Source: JAOZTV01 sp965371805 (GTDB lineage Bacteria > Acidobacteriota > Aminicenantia > UBA2199). Taken from it: 42,175 nt of DNA. Shown here piece by piece: positions 8,309-17,641 of the stretch. The first letter of the stretch is position 1, and every line of letters begins with the position of its first letter. Below the pieces are notes generated by a model. It ran no database searches. It was not told the origin of the DNA and saw nothing but the letters and a program-made list of their open reading frames with translations. The position numbers and the translations under genes were made by a program. Location: positions 1 to 42,175 of the forward strand of contig CBDUZW010000044.1 in NCBI GenBank assembly GCA_965371805.1. The letters are read 5' to 3'.

Positions 8309-10150
8309 ATGGAAAGAAATTTTTTAAAATTTTTAAAAAACAATGTTGCTTTATTTGATGGAGCAATGGGGACAGAGCTATATAATAGAGGCGTTTTTAT
8401 AAATACATGTTTTGATGAACTTAATTTATCAAAACCTGATATGATTAGAGATATTCATACTGCATATATTAATGCAGGTGCCAATGTCATTGAGACCAAT
8501 ACATTTGGTGCAAATAGAATCAAACTACAAAAACATGGACTAGAGGATAAAGTCGAACGAATTAACCGTGAAGGAGTAAGACTTGCCCTCGAAGCAGCTG
8601 GAGATGAAGCTTTTGTAGCTGGAGCAATAGGACCTTTAAATGAGAGATTAAAACCTATTGGTACTTTAACAAAAGAAGATGCGAGGAGTGTTTTTGAAGA
8701 GCAATGTAAAATACTTGTAAAATGCGGAGTTCATTTAATAATAATTGAAACTTTTAAAGATCTGGAGATGCTTGAGCTGGCAATTAAACATATAAAAAAG
8801 ACATTTGATATTACTGTTATTGCACAGTTGACTATTATGAGTGATGGGAATACATTTTTTGGAACATCTCCAGAAGATTTCACAAAAAGGCTGGTTGATG
8901 CGGGAGCTGACTGTGTAGGAGTAAATTGTAATGTAGGCCCAAAAGATATGCTCGAAGTAATAGAAAAAATAAGTAGAGTAACAAATATTCCTATTAGTGT
9001 AATGCCAAATGCAGGAATACCACAAAATGTAGAAGGAAGAAATATCTACCTTGCCTCACCGGAGTATTTTGGAGAATATGCACTTAGATTTATTAAGGCA
9101 GGAGCAAGTATTATTGGGGGATGCTGCGGTACTACACCTGCATTTATAAAAGAAATGGGAAGGGCAATAATTTCTTTAAAACCAGGAAAAATACAAAATA
9201 TTAAACCTCTTATAAATAAAGATATAAAAATTGTTGATATTATAAAAAATGAAGACAAGTCTTCATTTGCAAAAAAAATATATAATAAGGAATTCGTAAC
9301 TACTGTTGAGATAGTTCCTCCCAGAGGTTTTGATTCTTCAATTCAAGTTAAACAATCTATAAAATTAAAGGAAGCCGGCATTGACGCAATAAATATTCCT
9401 GATGGCCCCAGGGCACTTTCAAGAATGGCTGCAAGTTACCTTTCTCTAATAATAGAAAAAGAGGCAGGTATTGAAGTTGTCCAGCATTATACATGCAGGG
9501 ATAGAAATCTTCTAGGTATAATGAGTGATCTACTTGGAGCATATGGGGCCGGTATAAGGAATTTATTGATAGTAACAGGTGATCCTCCAAAAATGGGCGC
9601 TTACCCGGATGCAACAGCAGTTTTTGATGTAGATTCAATAGGTCTCACAAGTGTTATTAATGGATTGAATAATGGTGTAGATATAGGTGGGAATCATTTA
9701 AAAAAACCAACGGGATTTTTTACAGGAGTAGGGGTTAACCCCGGAGCAATTGATCTTGAAAATGAGATTGATAGACTGGAGCAGAAAGTAGAGGCCGGCG
9801 CTGAATATGCAATTACCCAACCTGTATTTGATAATGAAATATTTTTTAGATTCTTAAAAAAGAGTGAAAGAATAAAAATACCAATTATTGCAGGTGTATG
9901 GCCCCTTATAAGCCTAAAAAATGCAGAATTTATGAATAATGAGGTTCCCGGTGCTTCGGTACCTGACAAATTATTTGATAGACTAAAAAAAGAAACTACG
10001 AAAGAGGGTGCCAAAAATACCGGGATAGAAATTGCGAAAGAGACAATAAAAGAGATAAAAACTCATATCTCCGGAATCCAGGCCTCAATGCCCTTCGGTA
10101 AAATAGAATATCCACTAAGAATCCTGGAAGATGTCTTAAAAAACATATAA
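8309..10150 (+). CDS. Bifunctional homocysteine S-methyltransferase / methylenetetrahydrofolate reductase
   Basis: A 613-residue fusion like Bacillus YitJ. Residues about 1-300 form the zinc-dependent homocysteine methyltransferase barrel: FDGAMGTELYNRG near 16, NTFGANR, and zinc ligands C207 (GVNCN) and C272-C273 (GGCCGTTP). Residues about 330-613 form the flavin MTHFR barrel: VEIVPPRG, the IPDGPRALSR and YTCRDRN segments, VTGDPPK and the YAITQPVFD motif. It would make 5-methyltetrahydrofolate and transfer methyl groups to homocysteine in methionine synthesis; the methyl donor of the first domain cannot be told from sequence. The ATG at 8309 with a weak TAGGAA upstream is preferred; the reading frame is open further upstream within the previous gene, but that part has no family similarity. 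A 26-codon copy of its 3' end sits 4.8 kb downstream (see 14904-14990). Confidence 0.93.
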   Translation: MERNFLKFLKNNVALFDGAMGTELYNRGVFINTCFDELNLSKPDMIRDIHTAYINAGANVIETNTFGANRIKLQKHGLEDKVERINREGVRLALEAAGDEAFVAGAIGPLNERLKPIGTLTKEDARSVFEEQCKILVKCGVHLIIIETFKDLEMLELAIKHIKKTFDITVIAQLTIMSDGNTFFGTSPEDFTKRLVDAGADCVGVNCNVGPKDMLEVIEKISRVTNIPISVMPNAGIPQNVEGRNIYLASPEYFGEYALRFIKAGASIIGGCCGTTPAFIKEMGRAIISLKPGKIQNIKPLINKDIKIVDIIKNEDKSSFAKKIYNKEFVTTVEIVPPRGFDSSIQVKQSIKLKEAGIDAINIPDGPRALSRMAASYLSLIIEKEAGIEVVQHYTCRDRNLLGIMSDLLGAYGAGIRNLLIVTGDPPKMGAYPDATAVFDVDSIGLTSVINGLNNGVDIGGNHLKKPTGFFTGVGVNPGAIDLENEIDRLEQKVEAGAEYAITQPVFDNEIFFRFLKKSERIKIPIIAGVWPLISLKNAEFMNNEVPGASVPDKLFDRLKKETTKEGAKNTGIEIAKETIKEIKTHISGIQASMPFGKIEYPLRILEDVLKNI

Positions 10151-10319
10151 ATAAAAAGATAACATAAAACTGATTTAGAGATACATATTATCGGTTCAAT
10201 TTCACAATAATTAATGATAAATTTTTAAAAATCTAAAATCTTGTATTGTATAATTTTTTTTTATAATGCATACTCTTAATGTTTTGGTATAAAAATGTTT
10301 GGATTGATTAATAAATTAT

Positions 10320-13300
10320 ATGATTGAGATAAATATTAGATTTAAATCAACAATTTGTTTGTTTCTTTTCCTTTTTACCATAAGTTTATCTGCCAATCGT
10401 GAAATAATTAAATTTAAAAATATTTCCAGTGAGAAAGGTTTGTCTCAGCTTACTATTGAATGTATGTTAAAGGATAAAAAAGGATTTATATGGTTTGGAA
10501 CTCAGGATGGATTAAATAGATATGATGGGTACAAGTGTAAAGTTTACAAAAATGACCCGTCAAAACCGAATTCCATCTCAGATAATTATATTTTATCTAT
10601 GGTCATGGATAATAGTGGTGCAATCTGGATCGCTACGGAGAATGGATTAAATAAACTGATACTGGAGAAAGAACGGTTTCTTAAATACTTTTATCAGAAA
10701 GGCTCTCAAAATTGTTTGAGCAATAATCATGTCAAAGAAGTATATATAGCGCCCTCCCATCCGGGAATCCTATGGGTTGGAACTGAAAGCGGTTTGGACA
10801 GACTGAATATAAAGACAGATGAGTTCACTCATTATCAAAATGGTCCTGAAAATACAAATCATTTAACTAATAATACCGTTAAGGTTATATATGAGGCCCC
10901 TTCATTACCCGGTGTACTCTGGATTGGAACAGATAAAGGTATGAATTCTTTTGATTTTAAGAAAAATATATTTAAACATTTTACTCATGATCCTATAAGT
11001 TCAAATAGTATTTGCAATAATGATATAAGAGTAATTTATGAGGCGGCATCTCTTCCCGGAAGATTATGGATCGGAACAAAAGATGGACTGGATCGATATG
11101 ATATGGAAAAAAATATTTTTACCCATTTTAAAAAAAATTCAGAAGTATTAAATTCTATCAATTATAATGATATTCGGTGTATATTTGAATCTCGATCTCG
11201 TCCCGGGACCCTATGGATAGGGACTTTTGGTGGTGGATTAAATAAAATGGATATGAATAAAAATTCCTTCACCCAGTATCTTCATGAGACGACTGATCCT
11301 TTTAGTATTGCTGATAATTATTTAAATTGTATATTTGAAGATGAAACTAGAATTCTATGGTTTGGTACTCAGACTAACGGATTTATCCAATATCAGCAAT
11401 CTGCAAAAAAATTCACCCATTTTCAGCATATTCCAAATAATACAAATAGTCTTAATAATAAGGATGTTAGAATTATAGAAGGATCATCCTTAGACCCATC
11501 GATTATTTGGATTGGAACCTATGAAGGATTAGATAGAATAGACGAGAAGACAGGTACCTTTACGCATTTTTCCCATGATAATAATAATACAAAAACTTTA
11601 AGCAGTAAAAAAATAAGATCAATTCTAGAAGATAATAAACATAGATTATGGGTCGGGACATATGATGGTGGTTTAAATTTGTTAAATTCAAAAACCGGAG
11701 ATTTTACTCATTATTTGAATGATCCACAAAATCCATTCAGCTTGAGCAATAATTATGTGAGAACAATTTATCAGGATAAACAGGATATATTATGGATTGG
11801 AACTGTTGGAGGCGGACTTAATAGATTTGATGAAAAGAATGAGCGATTTTTTCGGTATACTCATAACCCTGAGAATCCTAATAGTATCAGCAGTGATCGA
11901 ATTTTTAATATCATTATGGATAAAAACAATATACTCTGGATTGGAACATCAAATGGATTAAATAAATACAATAAAGAATCTGAAAGTTTCTTAGTATTTT
12001 CACATGATCCGAATAATTTGAATAGTCTTGGAAATAATATGGTGATGTGTGTTTTTGAAGACAGATCCGGTCAACTTTGGGTAGGAACCTGGGGAGCCGG
12101 CATCAATCGATTTGACCCTGACACAGGCATTTTTATTCGCTATACAGAAAAAGACGGATTGGCTAATAATGTAGTTTATGGCATTTTAGAAGATGATTCG
12201 GGAAATCTCTGGTGTAGCACCAATTTTGGTTTGTCAAGATTTAACCCGGAAAATAAAACATTTAAAAATTATGATAAAACTGATGGGCTTCAGGATAATG
12301 AGTTTAATACTGGAGCATATTTCCAAGGAAAAAATGGCAAAATGTATTTTGGAGGAGTTAATGGTTTAACTTCTTTTTATCCTCAGCAGATTTTTTCCAA
12401 TTCTTATATACCTCCTATTGTAATTACAGGATTTCAAATCTTTAATCAGGAGGTTCCAATAATTAATAAAGAGGACAAAAACTCTATCTTAAATAAATCA
12501 ATTATTTATACAGATTCAATTACTCTTTCGTATTTAGATGATGTTATCTCATTTGAATATTCAGGACTATCTCATATAGCACCTGAACGAAATACTTATG
12601 CCTATATGATGGAGGGACTTGAAAAAGAGTGGAATTATGTTAAGGAAAGACGCTTTGCAACATATGCTAAAATTCCTCCAGGGAATTATACATTTAAAGT
12701 AAAAGGGGCTAATAATGACGGGATTTGGAATGAAACTGGAAAATCTATAAAAATAACCATTTTACCGCCATTCTGGAAAACTCTATGGTTTTATTCAATT
12801 TGTTTTCTAGTAATTATCTTTTTGATTTTAAGTTTTTATAAATTTAGATTAGGACAACTAAAAAATCGAAAAAGAGAGTTGGAAAAAATTATAACGCATA
12901 GAACAGAGCAACTTAAAAATGCAAATATAGAATTGGAAAAACTATCATTAGTTGCAAGTGAAACTGATAATGCAGTTATTATAATGGACAATAAAGGTAA
13001 TATAGAATGGGTCAATGAAGGATTTACCCGAATATATGATGAAACGCTGGAACAATTAATTAATGAGCATGGGAAAAATATTTTTGAGATAAGTACTAAT
13101 CCCCAGATTCAAAAACTATTTAATGATTGTATCATAAAGAAGAAAACAATAACCTATGAATCAATGGATGTAACCAAAACTGGCAAAAACATATGGGCTC
13201 AAACTACATTAACGCCAATATTAGATGGAAATGGAAATGTAAAAAAAGTTATTGCAATTGATTCTGATATATCCAAATTGAAACTATCTGAAAAAATAGC

Positions 13301-14900
13301 AGAAGAGGCACGGGAAATTGCTGAAAAAGCAAATCAGTCAAAATCTCAATTTTTAGCTAGAATGAGTCATGAGATCAGGACCCCAATGAATGGGGTTATT
13401 GGTTTTACCGATATTATTCTTGAAACAGATTTAAATGAAGAACAAATGGATTATGCTAGAACTATAAAAAAGAGTGGTGAAGCTTTAATCACTTTATTGA
13501 ACGATATACTTGACTTTTCAAAAATTGAAGCAGGTGAATTGAGCTTTGATATGTCAGAATTTGATCCGGAAGTTACCGTTTTTGATGTCTGTGATTTAAT
13601 TATTCCCAGAATTGGAAACAAAGATATTGATATTCTCTGCCGAATTGGAGACAATGTGCCGGCATTTGTAAAATCTGATCCCGGCCGGTTCAGGCAGGTG
13701 TTGGTAAACCTGATGGGAAATGCATCCAAATTTACAAATGAAGGTGAGATTGAACTATCTCTTCTTGTTGCAGAAGAAAAAGATGATAAGATTAAACTGC
13801 ATGTGAAAATCCGAGATACTGGAATTGGAATTTTGCAGGAAAAAGTGAAAACTATTTTTAAAGCCTTTCATCAGGCGGATGGATCTACTACTCATGAATA
13901 TGGAGGAACAGGGTTGGGACTGGCTATATGTAAACAAATTGCAGGACTAATGGGAGGAGATATCTGGGTAGAGAGTAAAGAAAATATTGGAAGTACTTTT
14001 CATTTTACCTGCTGGATGAAAAAGTCAAAAAAGGAAACCACTCATGAGACTTTTATAAATTGTCTCGAAGGAAAAAAGGTTTTGATCGTAGATGATAATA
14101 GAAATAATCTGGAAATATTATCTCATATATTATCATCTTCCAAAATGACGGTAAAGGCAATAATTGAACCTGAGAATGTAATTAAAGAAATTAACAAAAG
14201 TTTTAAAAAAAATGAGTTGTTTGATATAGCAATAATTGATATAAAAATGCCTGGTATTAGCGGATTTGAACTGGCTGAAAAGATTAGAAATCTATCTTCA
14301 CCACTTGCGGATATTCCTCTCCTGGCCTTTTCTTCATCTACACGAACTCCTTCCGCAAAATACAAAGATTCCGGTTTCAGTGGTTTTCTTCCAAAACCAA
14401 TCCAAAGAAAGAAAATATTAAAAATTGTTGAACAGTTATTGATCAAAGATTCAGGTATGGATAAAAGTAAGAAAAATAAAGAGATAATTACACAGTATAC
14501 TATAGCTGATCAGTCAAAACACTCTATTGAAATTCTTTTAGCAGAGGATAATCCTATAAATCAGAAACTTGCAGGTTTTTTATTAAAACAGGCTGGCTAT
14601 AAACTGACTATTGTCAATAATGGAAAGGAGGTAGTTGATACTTTTTGTAAAAATTCTAAGAAATACAATCTGATCTTGATGGACATCCATATGCCGGAAA
14701 TGGATGGCAAAGAAGCAACAAGAATAATAAGAAAAAAAGGATTTACTGAAATACCGATTATAGCAATGACTGCAGATGCAATGAAAGGAGATAAGGGAAA
14801 ATGTCTTCAAGCTGGCATGAATGACTATATTTCCAAACCGATAAAGAGAGAGGTGGTATTTATGGCTATAAAAAAATGGTGCATTAAAAGTAATCAATGA
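10320..14900 (+). CDS. Hybrid two-component sensor kinase: double Reg_prop propeller, Y_Y_Y, PAS, HisKA, HATPase, two receivers
   Basis: A 1526-residue inner-membrane sensor of the hybrid two-component type. Order: signal peptide or anchor (9-24); fourteen Reg_prop repeats of the LWIGT-x-GLNRYD type (about 50-690), enough for two seven-bladed beta-propellers; Y_Y_Y domain (about 740-825); one transmembrane helix (LWFYSICFLVIIFLILSFY); coiled coil; PAS (about 875-985); HisKA with SHEIRTPMNG, H1017; HATPase with NASKF, DTGIG and GGTGLGLAI; receiver 1 with D1307; receiver 2 with D1455. The DNA-binding HTH_AraC domain found at the end of Bacteroides hybrid systems is absent, and there is no HPt, so phosphate must pass to a separate protein. 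The ligand is unknown; in Bacteroides relatives it is often a glycan fragment. Five blades share an extra P/PG-containing insertion before the repeat. Confidence 0.93.
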   Translation: MIEINIRFKSTICLFLFLFTISLSANREIIKFKNISSEKGLSQLTIECMLKDKKGFIWFGTQDGLNRYDGYKCKVYKNDPSKPNSISDNYILSMVMDNSGAIWIATENGLNKLILEKERFLKYFYQKGSQNCLSNNHVKEVYIAPSHPGILWVGTESGLDRLNIKTDEFTHYQNGPENTNHLTNNTVKVIYEAPSLPGVLWIGTDKGMNSFDFKKNIFKHFTHDPISSNSICNNDIRVIYEAASLPGRLWIGTKDGLDRYDMEKNIFTHFKKNSEVLNSINYNDIRCIFESRSRPGTLWIGTFGGGLNKMDMNKNSFTQYLHETTDPFSIADNYLNCIFEDETRILWFGTQTNGFIQYQQSAKKFTHFQHIPNNTNSLNNKDVRIIEGSSLDPSIIWIGTYEGLDRIDEKTGTFTHFSHDNNNTKTLSSKKIRSILEDNKHRLWVGTYDGGLNLLNSKTGDFTHYLNDPQNPFSLSNNYVRTIYQDKQDILWIGTVGGGLNRFDEKNERFFRYTHNPENPNSISSDRIFNIIMDKNNILWIGTSNGLNKYNKESESFLVFSHDPNNLNSLGNNMVMCVFEDRSGQLWVGTWGAGINRFDPDTGIFIRYTEKDGLANNVVYGILEDDSGNLWCSTNFGLSRFNPENKTFKNYDKTDGLQDNEFNTGAYFQGKNGKMYFGGVNGLTSFYPQQIFSNSYIPPIVITGFQIFNQEVPIINKEDKNSILNKSIIYTDSITLSYLDDVISFEYSGLSHIAPERNTYAYMMEGLEKEWNYVKERRFATYAKIPPGNYTFKVKGANNDGIWNETGKSIKITILPPFWKTLWFYSICFLVIIFLILSFYKFRLGQLKNRKRELEKIITHRTEQLKNANIELEKLSLVASETDNAVIIMDNKGNIEWVNEGFTRIYDETLEQLINEHGKNIFEISTNPQIQKLFNDCIIKKKTITYESMDVTKTGKNIWAQTTLTPILDGNGNVKKVIAIDSDISKLKLSEKIAEEAREIAEKANQSKSQFLARMSHEIRTPMNGVIGFTDIILETDLNEEQMDYARTIKKSGEALITLLNDILDFSKIEAGELSFDMSEFDPEVTVFDVCDLIIPRIGNKDIDILCRIGDNVPAFVKSDPGRFRQVLVNLMGNASKFTNEGEIELSLLVAEEKDDKIKLHVKIRDTGIGILQEKVKTIFKAFHQADGSTTHEYGGTGLGLAICKQIAGLMGGDIWVESKENIGSTFHFTCWMKKSKKETTHETFINCLEGKKVLIVDDNRNNLEILSHILSSSKMTVKAIIEPENVIKEINKSFKKNELFDIAIIDIKMPGISGFELAEKIRNLSSPLADIPLLAFSSSTRTPSAKYKDSGFSGFLPKPIQRKKILKIVEQLLIKDSGMDKSKKNKEIITQYTIADQSKHSIEILLAEDNPINQKLAGFLLKQAGYKLTIVNNGKEVVDTFCKNSKKYNLILMDIHMPEMDGKEATRIIRKKGFTEIPIIAMTADAMKGDKGKCLQAGMNDYISKPIKREVVFMAIKKWCIKSNQ

Positions 14901-14903
14901 CAA

Positions 14904-14990
14904 TTGTTAAACATCTCTGGAATCCATGCCTTTCTGCCCTTTGGAAAAATAAAATATCTAATAAGAATTCTGAAAGATGTGTTAAATTGA
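14904..14990 (+). pseudogene. Remnant 3' end of a second methyltransferase/MTHFR-type gene
   Basis: Directly after the kinase stop (14898-14900), codons 14910-14987 translate into 26 residues ending in TGA at 14988-14990 that align without gaps to the last part of the MTHFR fusion at 8309-10150 (DNA about 10066-10143). About 17 of 26 residues are identical, including the blocks ISGI, PFGKI, RIL and DVL. Nothing of the upstream part of such a gene is left. The remnant lies in the same frame as the kinase, three codons past its stop. It is most simply the tail of a paralogous or duplicated gene whose body was replaced when the kinase gene arrived; read-through extension of the kinase is a less likely alternative. 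Confidence 0.8.
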
Positions 14991-15006
14991 AATGATTACA
15001 ATTTAT

Positions 15007-16029
15007 TTAAGATAATTCATTTATCTTTTCAAGAATGTCGTTTTCAGTAATCTGTATAATACATTTTAAATTTTTACATTGTTTCTTATGACATGGACTG
15101 CAATGGAATTTTTTATAAACTACTTTACTTAATGGATTTAAAGATCCATTTCGCTCTGGACTTGTTGGACCAAAAATTCCAATTGAAGGTGTTTTAACAA
15201 TATCTGCTAAATGAAGTGCAAGAGTATCAGATGTAATAATGAACTTGGATAATTCAATAAACTTAATAAGTTCATTAAACTTCAAGAATTCTGATTTAAT
15301 GGTTCCTGTTTTTTCTGCGAGATCTTCGGCAATTTTTTCTTCTTTTTCATTTCCCCAGAGGATAACTATATCAAAATCTCTCTTTAATAAATTTATAGTA
15401 TTTTCATACTGATCAACACTCAGCGTTTTGGTTTCCCAACCACCTCCAATATTAATTATTATAAATTCTTTTTCGTTTATACTATGTTTCTCCATAAAAT
15501 TATGGATGTTTTTATTGGAAAATGTTTTTAATTCAGGATATGAAATGTCATCTGATATTTTTGATGATTCAAAAAAATTATTTAATATATATTTTGCAAG
15601 AAAGATATTTTTATAAATAACATGACCGCTATCATCTATATATGCTGGTGAATTATTGTAAAAAAGATCAGCTCCTATCTCCTTCAAATTTTTTTTATTA
15701 AAGCCTATTCTTGATTTCCCAAGGATAAATGAAAGAATTGCCGATTTTATAAGTCCTTGAAAGTCAATAATCAGATCAAACTGGTTTTTAAATTTTTTTC
15801 TTAATCTTTTAACTTCTTTGATTATATCAATAAAACCTTTTTTTCTAAGAGAGACTGTCTCAATATTTACAAAAGGTTTAAAGCATTCTAATAGTTTATC
15901 ATTACCTTTTTCAACAAACCAGGTTATTTCAGTTTTTGGATTATTTTTTTTTATTAGCCACACAGCCGGGACCGTATGGATTATATCACCTAAAGCTGAT
16001 AATCTTATTATTGCAATTCTATTAATCAT
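15007..16029 (-). CDS. ADP-heptose:LPS heptosyltransferase (GT9 family)
   Basis: A 340-residue glycosyltransferase of family GT9. The N-terminal RIAIIRLSALGDIIHTVPA segment is the family signature around the acceptor-side glycine and aspartate (about 4-22), DLIIDFQGLIKSA follows at about 85, and the C-terminal half has IINIGGGWETK, the SKFIITSDTLALHLA segment and FGPTSPERNG of the nucleotide-sugar site. The tail carries the CSPCHKKQCKNLKC cysteine cluster typical of WaaC/WaaF/RfaQ relatives. It would add heptose to the LPS core from the cytosolic face of the inner membrane. It is the third gene of a minus-strand operon after the two genes that make the activated heptose, which supports WaaC-like specificity, though the exact acceptor cannot be told. 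Confidence 0.9.
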   Translation of the reverse strand: MINRIAIIRLSALGDIIHTVPAVWLIKKNNPKTEITWFVEKGNDKLLECFKPFVNIETVSLRKKGFIDIIKEVKRLRKKFKNQFDLIIDFQGLIKSAILSFILGKSRIGFNKKNLKEIGADLFYNNSPAYIDDSGHVIYKNIFLAKYILNNFFESSKISDDISYPELKTFSNKNIHNFMEKHSINEKEFIIINIGGGWETKTLSVDQYENTINLLKRDFDIVILWGNEKEEKIAEDLAEKTGTIKSEFLKFNELIKFIELSKFIITSDTLALHLADIVKTPSIGIFGPTSPERNGSLNPLSKVVYKKFHCSPCHKKQCKNLKCIIQITENDILEKINELS

Positions 16030-16050
16030 GATATTAAGGCTTTAAGCCTT

Positions 16051-16530
16051 CTAATTCCTTTCTTTTATATCTTCTACAATATTTGAAGTAGATCTGACCT
16101 TTTCACCACCGACTATGGCAATCTTTCCTCCATATGATAATACTGTTGCCCTTTCTGGAACTGTATCTTCCGTATAATCAGAACCTTTGCAATGAAAATC
16201 AGGTTTTAATTTTAAAAGAAGATTTGTCACAGTCAATTCATCAAAAAGAGTTACAAAATCAACACATTCAATTGCAGAAAGTAGTGTTATTCTTCCTGAC
16301 TCATCAATTATTGCTCGTTTCTCTCCCTTTAGTTCTTTAAGAGATTTGTCAGAGTTAAGTGCAACAATTAATATATCAGCTATATCTTTTGATGCTTTTA
16401 AGTATCTTATATGACCAATGTGCAGGAGATCAAATCCGCCATTTGCAAATGCAATGGTTTTACCCTCTTTTTTTAATTGTAAAGCGATTGTTTCCAATTC
16501 ATCCTGTGAGCGAAACTTATTTAACAACAT
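16051..16530 (-). CDS. rfaE2: D-glycero-beta-D-manno-heptose 1-phosphate adenylyltransferase
   Basis: A nucleotidyltransferase that makes ADP-D-glycero-beta-D-manno-heptose, equivalent to the C-terminal half of HldE. The FANGGFDLLHIGHIRYL segment contains the HxGH motif (HIGH), and the end carries GEKVRSTSNIV, a version of the ISTT-like motif. I chose the ATG at 16530 (159 residues): the family starts with a short leader resembling KFRSQDELETIALQLKKEGK, and this start overlaps rfaE1 by 14 nt with a weak GTGAG ribosome binding site. A farther ATG at 16569 would add 13 non-family residues and a 53-nt overlap. The kinase and adenylyltransferase halves, fused in E. coli HldE, are separate genes here. 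Confidence 0.93.
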   Translation of the reverse strand: MLLNKFRSQDELETIALQLKKEGKTIAFANGGFDLLHIGHIRYLKASKDIADILIVALNSDKSLKELKGEKRAIIDESGRITLLSAIECVDFVTLFDELTVTNLLLKLKPDFHCKGSDYTEDTVPERATVLSYGGKIAIVGGEKVRSTSNIVEDIKERN

Positions 16531-17500
16531 TAGACAACTCACTAAATTTAATTGGGTATGTTCCTTCATGCATTACTACAATTCCTCCGGCAATATTTGC
16601 TAATTTTGCAGAATTATATAGAGAAAGACCACTTTGGAGTGACAGGCATAATACTGAAATAACCGAATCACCAGCTCCTGTTACATCAACAATGCTTGAA
16701 GGCCCATATATGTCTATTTTTTTTGGGGGATGGTCTCTGGTAAATATAATCATTCCCTTATGTCCTCTTTTAAAGACAACACCTTTTACTTCCATACTAT
16801 TTAATAAATCATTTCCAGCTTTATAATAATCATCTTCAGTCAAGAACTGATTATTTGGGAAAAGGTTTTTCATTTCAGGCTCATTAGGGGTAATTATTGA
16901 AGCATTTTTGAAGTTTAACAGGTTTTGCCTTGAGTCAATAACTGTTACTACATCAGGCAATGTTGCAGTTAATTGTTTGAAAATTTCAGAATTAACAGAT
17001 TCATTTAAATAATCTGAGACAATTAGTAATCCTTTTGGGAGAAGAGTCTTTTTAATTTGTTCAAATAATTTTTTATAATCTTCTTTTGCAGGTCTACTAT
17101 AATTTTTTGTATCTATTCTAAGAACCTGCTGTTTTTTTGTGTTATCACCACCGGATAGGATCCTGCTTTTTTTTGCAGTTCTAAAATTATCTATTTTTAT
17201 CAATCCATCTGTAACGATATTATTTTCTTTAAATATTGAAATTAACTTATCGCCATCTTCATCATTTCCAATAAATCCTACAGGGATAGGTGTTGCTTTA
17301 AGTGATATTAAATTCATAATAACATTGCCGGCACCACCAGGAAATAATTTGCTGTTTATATACTCCGTAATTAATACTGGAGCTTCTCTTGATATCCGTG
17401 TTGATCTGGTATACACAAACTCATCTAAAATAAAATCGCCCCAAACAACGATCTTTTGATCTTTAAAATTTTTTAATGCTTTTTGAAGTTCAATATCCAT
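16517..17500 (-). CDS. rfaE1: D-glycero-beta-D-manno-heptose-7-phosphate kinase (PfkB family)
   Basis: Sugar kinase equivalent to the N-terminal half of HldE, phosphorylating heptose 7-phosphate at C1. Evidence includes VVWGDFILDEFVYT near the start, the PGGAGNVIMNL ribokinase-family signature, ITPNEPEMKNLF in the middle, the catalytic DVTGAGDSVISV anion hole and base, and HEGTYP at the end. The start is set to the ATG at 17500 because a promoter -10 ends five nucleotides upstream; an in-frame TTG at 17515 lies inside that promoter and is unlikely. The gene leads a three-gene minus-strand operon with rfaE2 and a heptosyltransferase. Pathway genes gmhA and gmhB are not in the window. Confidence 0.93.
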   Translation of the reverse strand: MDIELQKALKNFKDQKIVVWGDFILDEFVYTRSTRISREAPVLITEYINSKLFPGGAGNVIMNLISLKATPIPVGFIGNDEDGDKLISIFKENNIVTDGLIKIDNFRTAKKSRILSGGDNTKKQQVLRIDTKNYSRPAKEDYKKLFEQIKKTLLPKGLLIVSDYLNESVNSEIFKQLTATLPDVVTVIDSRQNLLNFKNASIITPNEPEMKNLFPNNQFLTEDDYYKAGNDLLNSMEVKGVVFKRGHKGMIIFTRDHPPKKIDIYGPSSIVDVTGAGDSVISVLCLSLQSGLSLYNSAKLANIAGGIVVMHEGTYPIKFSELSNVVK

Positions 17501-17505
17501 AAAAA

Positions 17506-17534
17506 ATGTTAGCAAATAAACAGAATTGAGTCAA
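17506..17534 (-). promoter_or_regulatory. rfaE1 operon promoter, predicted leaderless
   Basis: Reading the minus strand: -35 TTGACT (17534-17529), 17-nt spacer, -10 TAACAT (17511-17506), then five T residues and the ATG at 17500. No Shine-Dalgarno fits between them. The predicted start of transcription falls at the ATG. Confidence 0.55.
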
Positions 17535-17611
17535 GTCTTGATAGATAAAAAGAGATATAAAAAAGAATACACCGATAAAAAATCTATTATTATGTAAAGG
17601 TAAATACAAAT

Positions 17612-17640
17612 TCCAATAAATTGGATTATAATCCAATTTA
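17612..17640. promoter_or_regulatory. Perfect 24-bp palindrome, candidate operator
   Basis: Positions 17617-17640 form a perfect 24-bp inverted repeat with arms TAAATTGGATTA and TAATCCAATTTA. A further half-site TCCAAT at 17612-17617 makes a second, spaced inverted pair with the left arm (TCCAAT, AA, ATTGGA). The palindrome ends one base before the -35 of the following promoter and lies between two divergent transcription units, so a dimeric regulator binding here could affect the GAF-PAS kinase gene, the heptose operon or both. The centre reads TATAAT on both strands, so it could also hold a -10 element. Confidence 0.65.
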
Positions 17641-17641
17641 A

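Noticed and set aside
10241..10267. Possible promoter TTGTAT, 15-nt spacer, TATAAT upstream of the large sensor kinase
   Set aside because: Spacer is short and the 169-nt region is so AT-rich that such matches are expected by chance.
14898..14990. Stop-codon read-through extending the sensor kinase by 29 residues
   Set aside because: The extension aligns with MTHFR rather than with any receiver or kinase tail, so a gene remnant explains it better.
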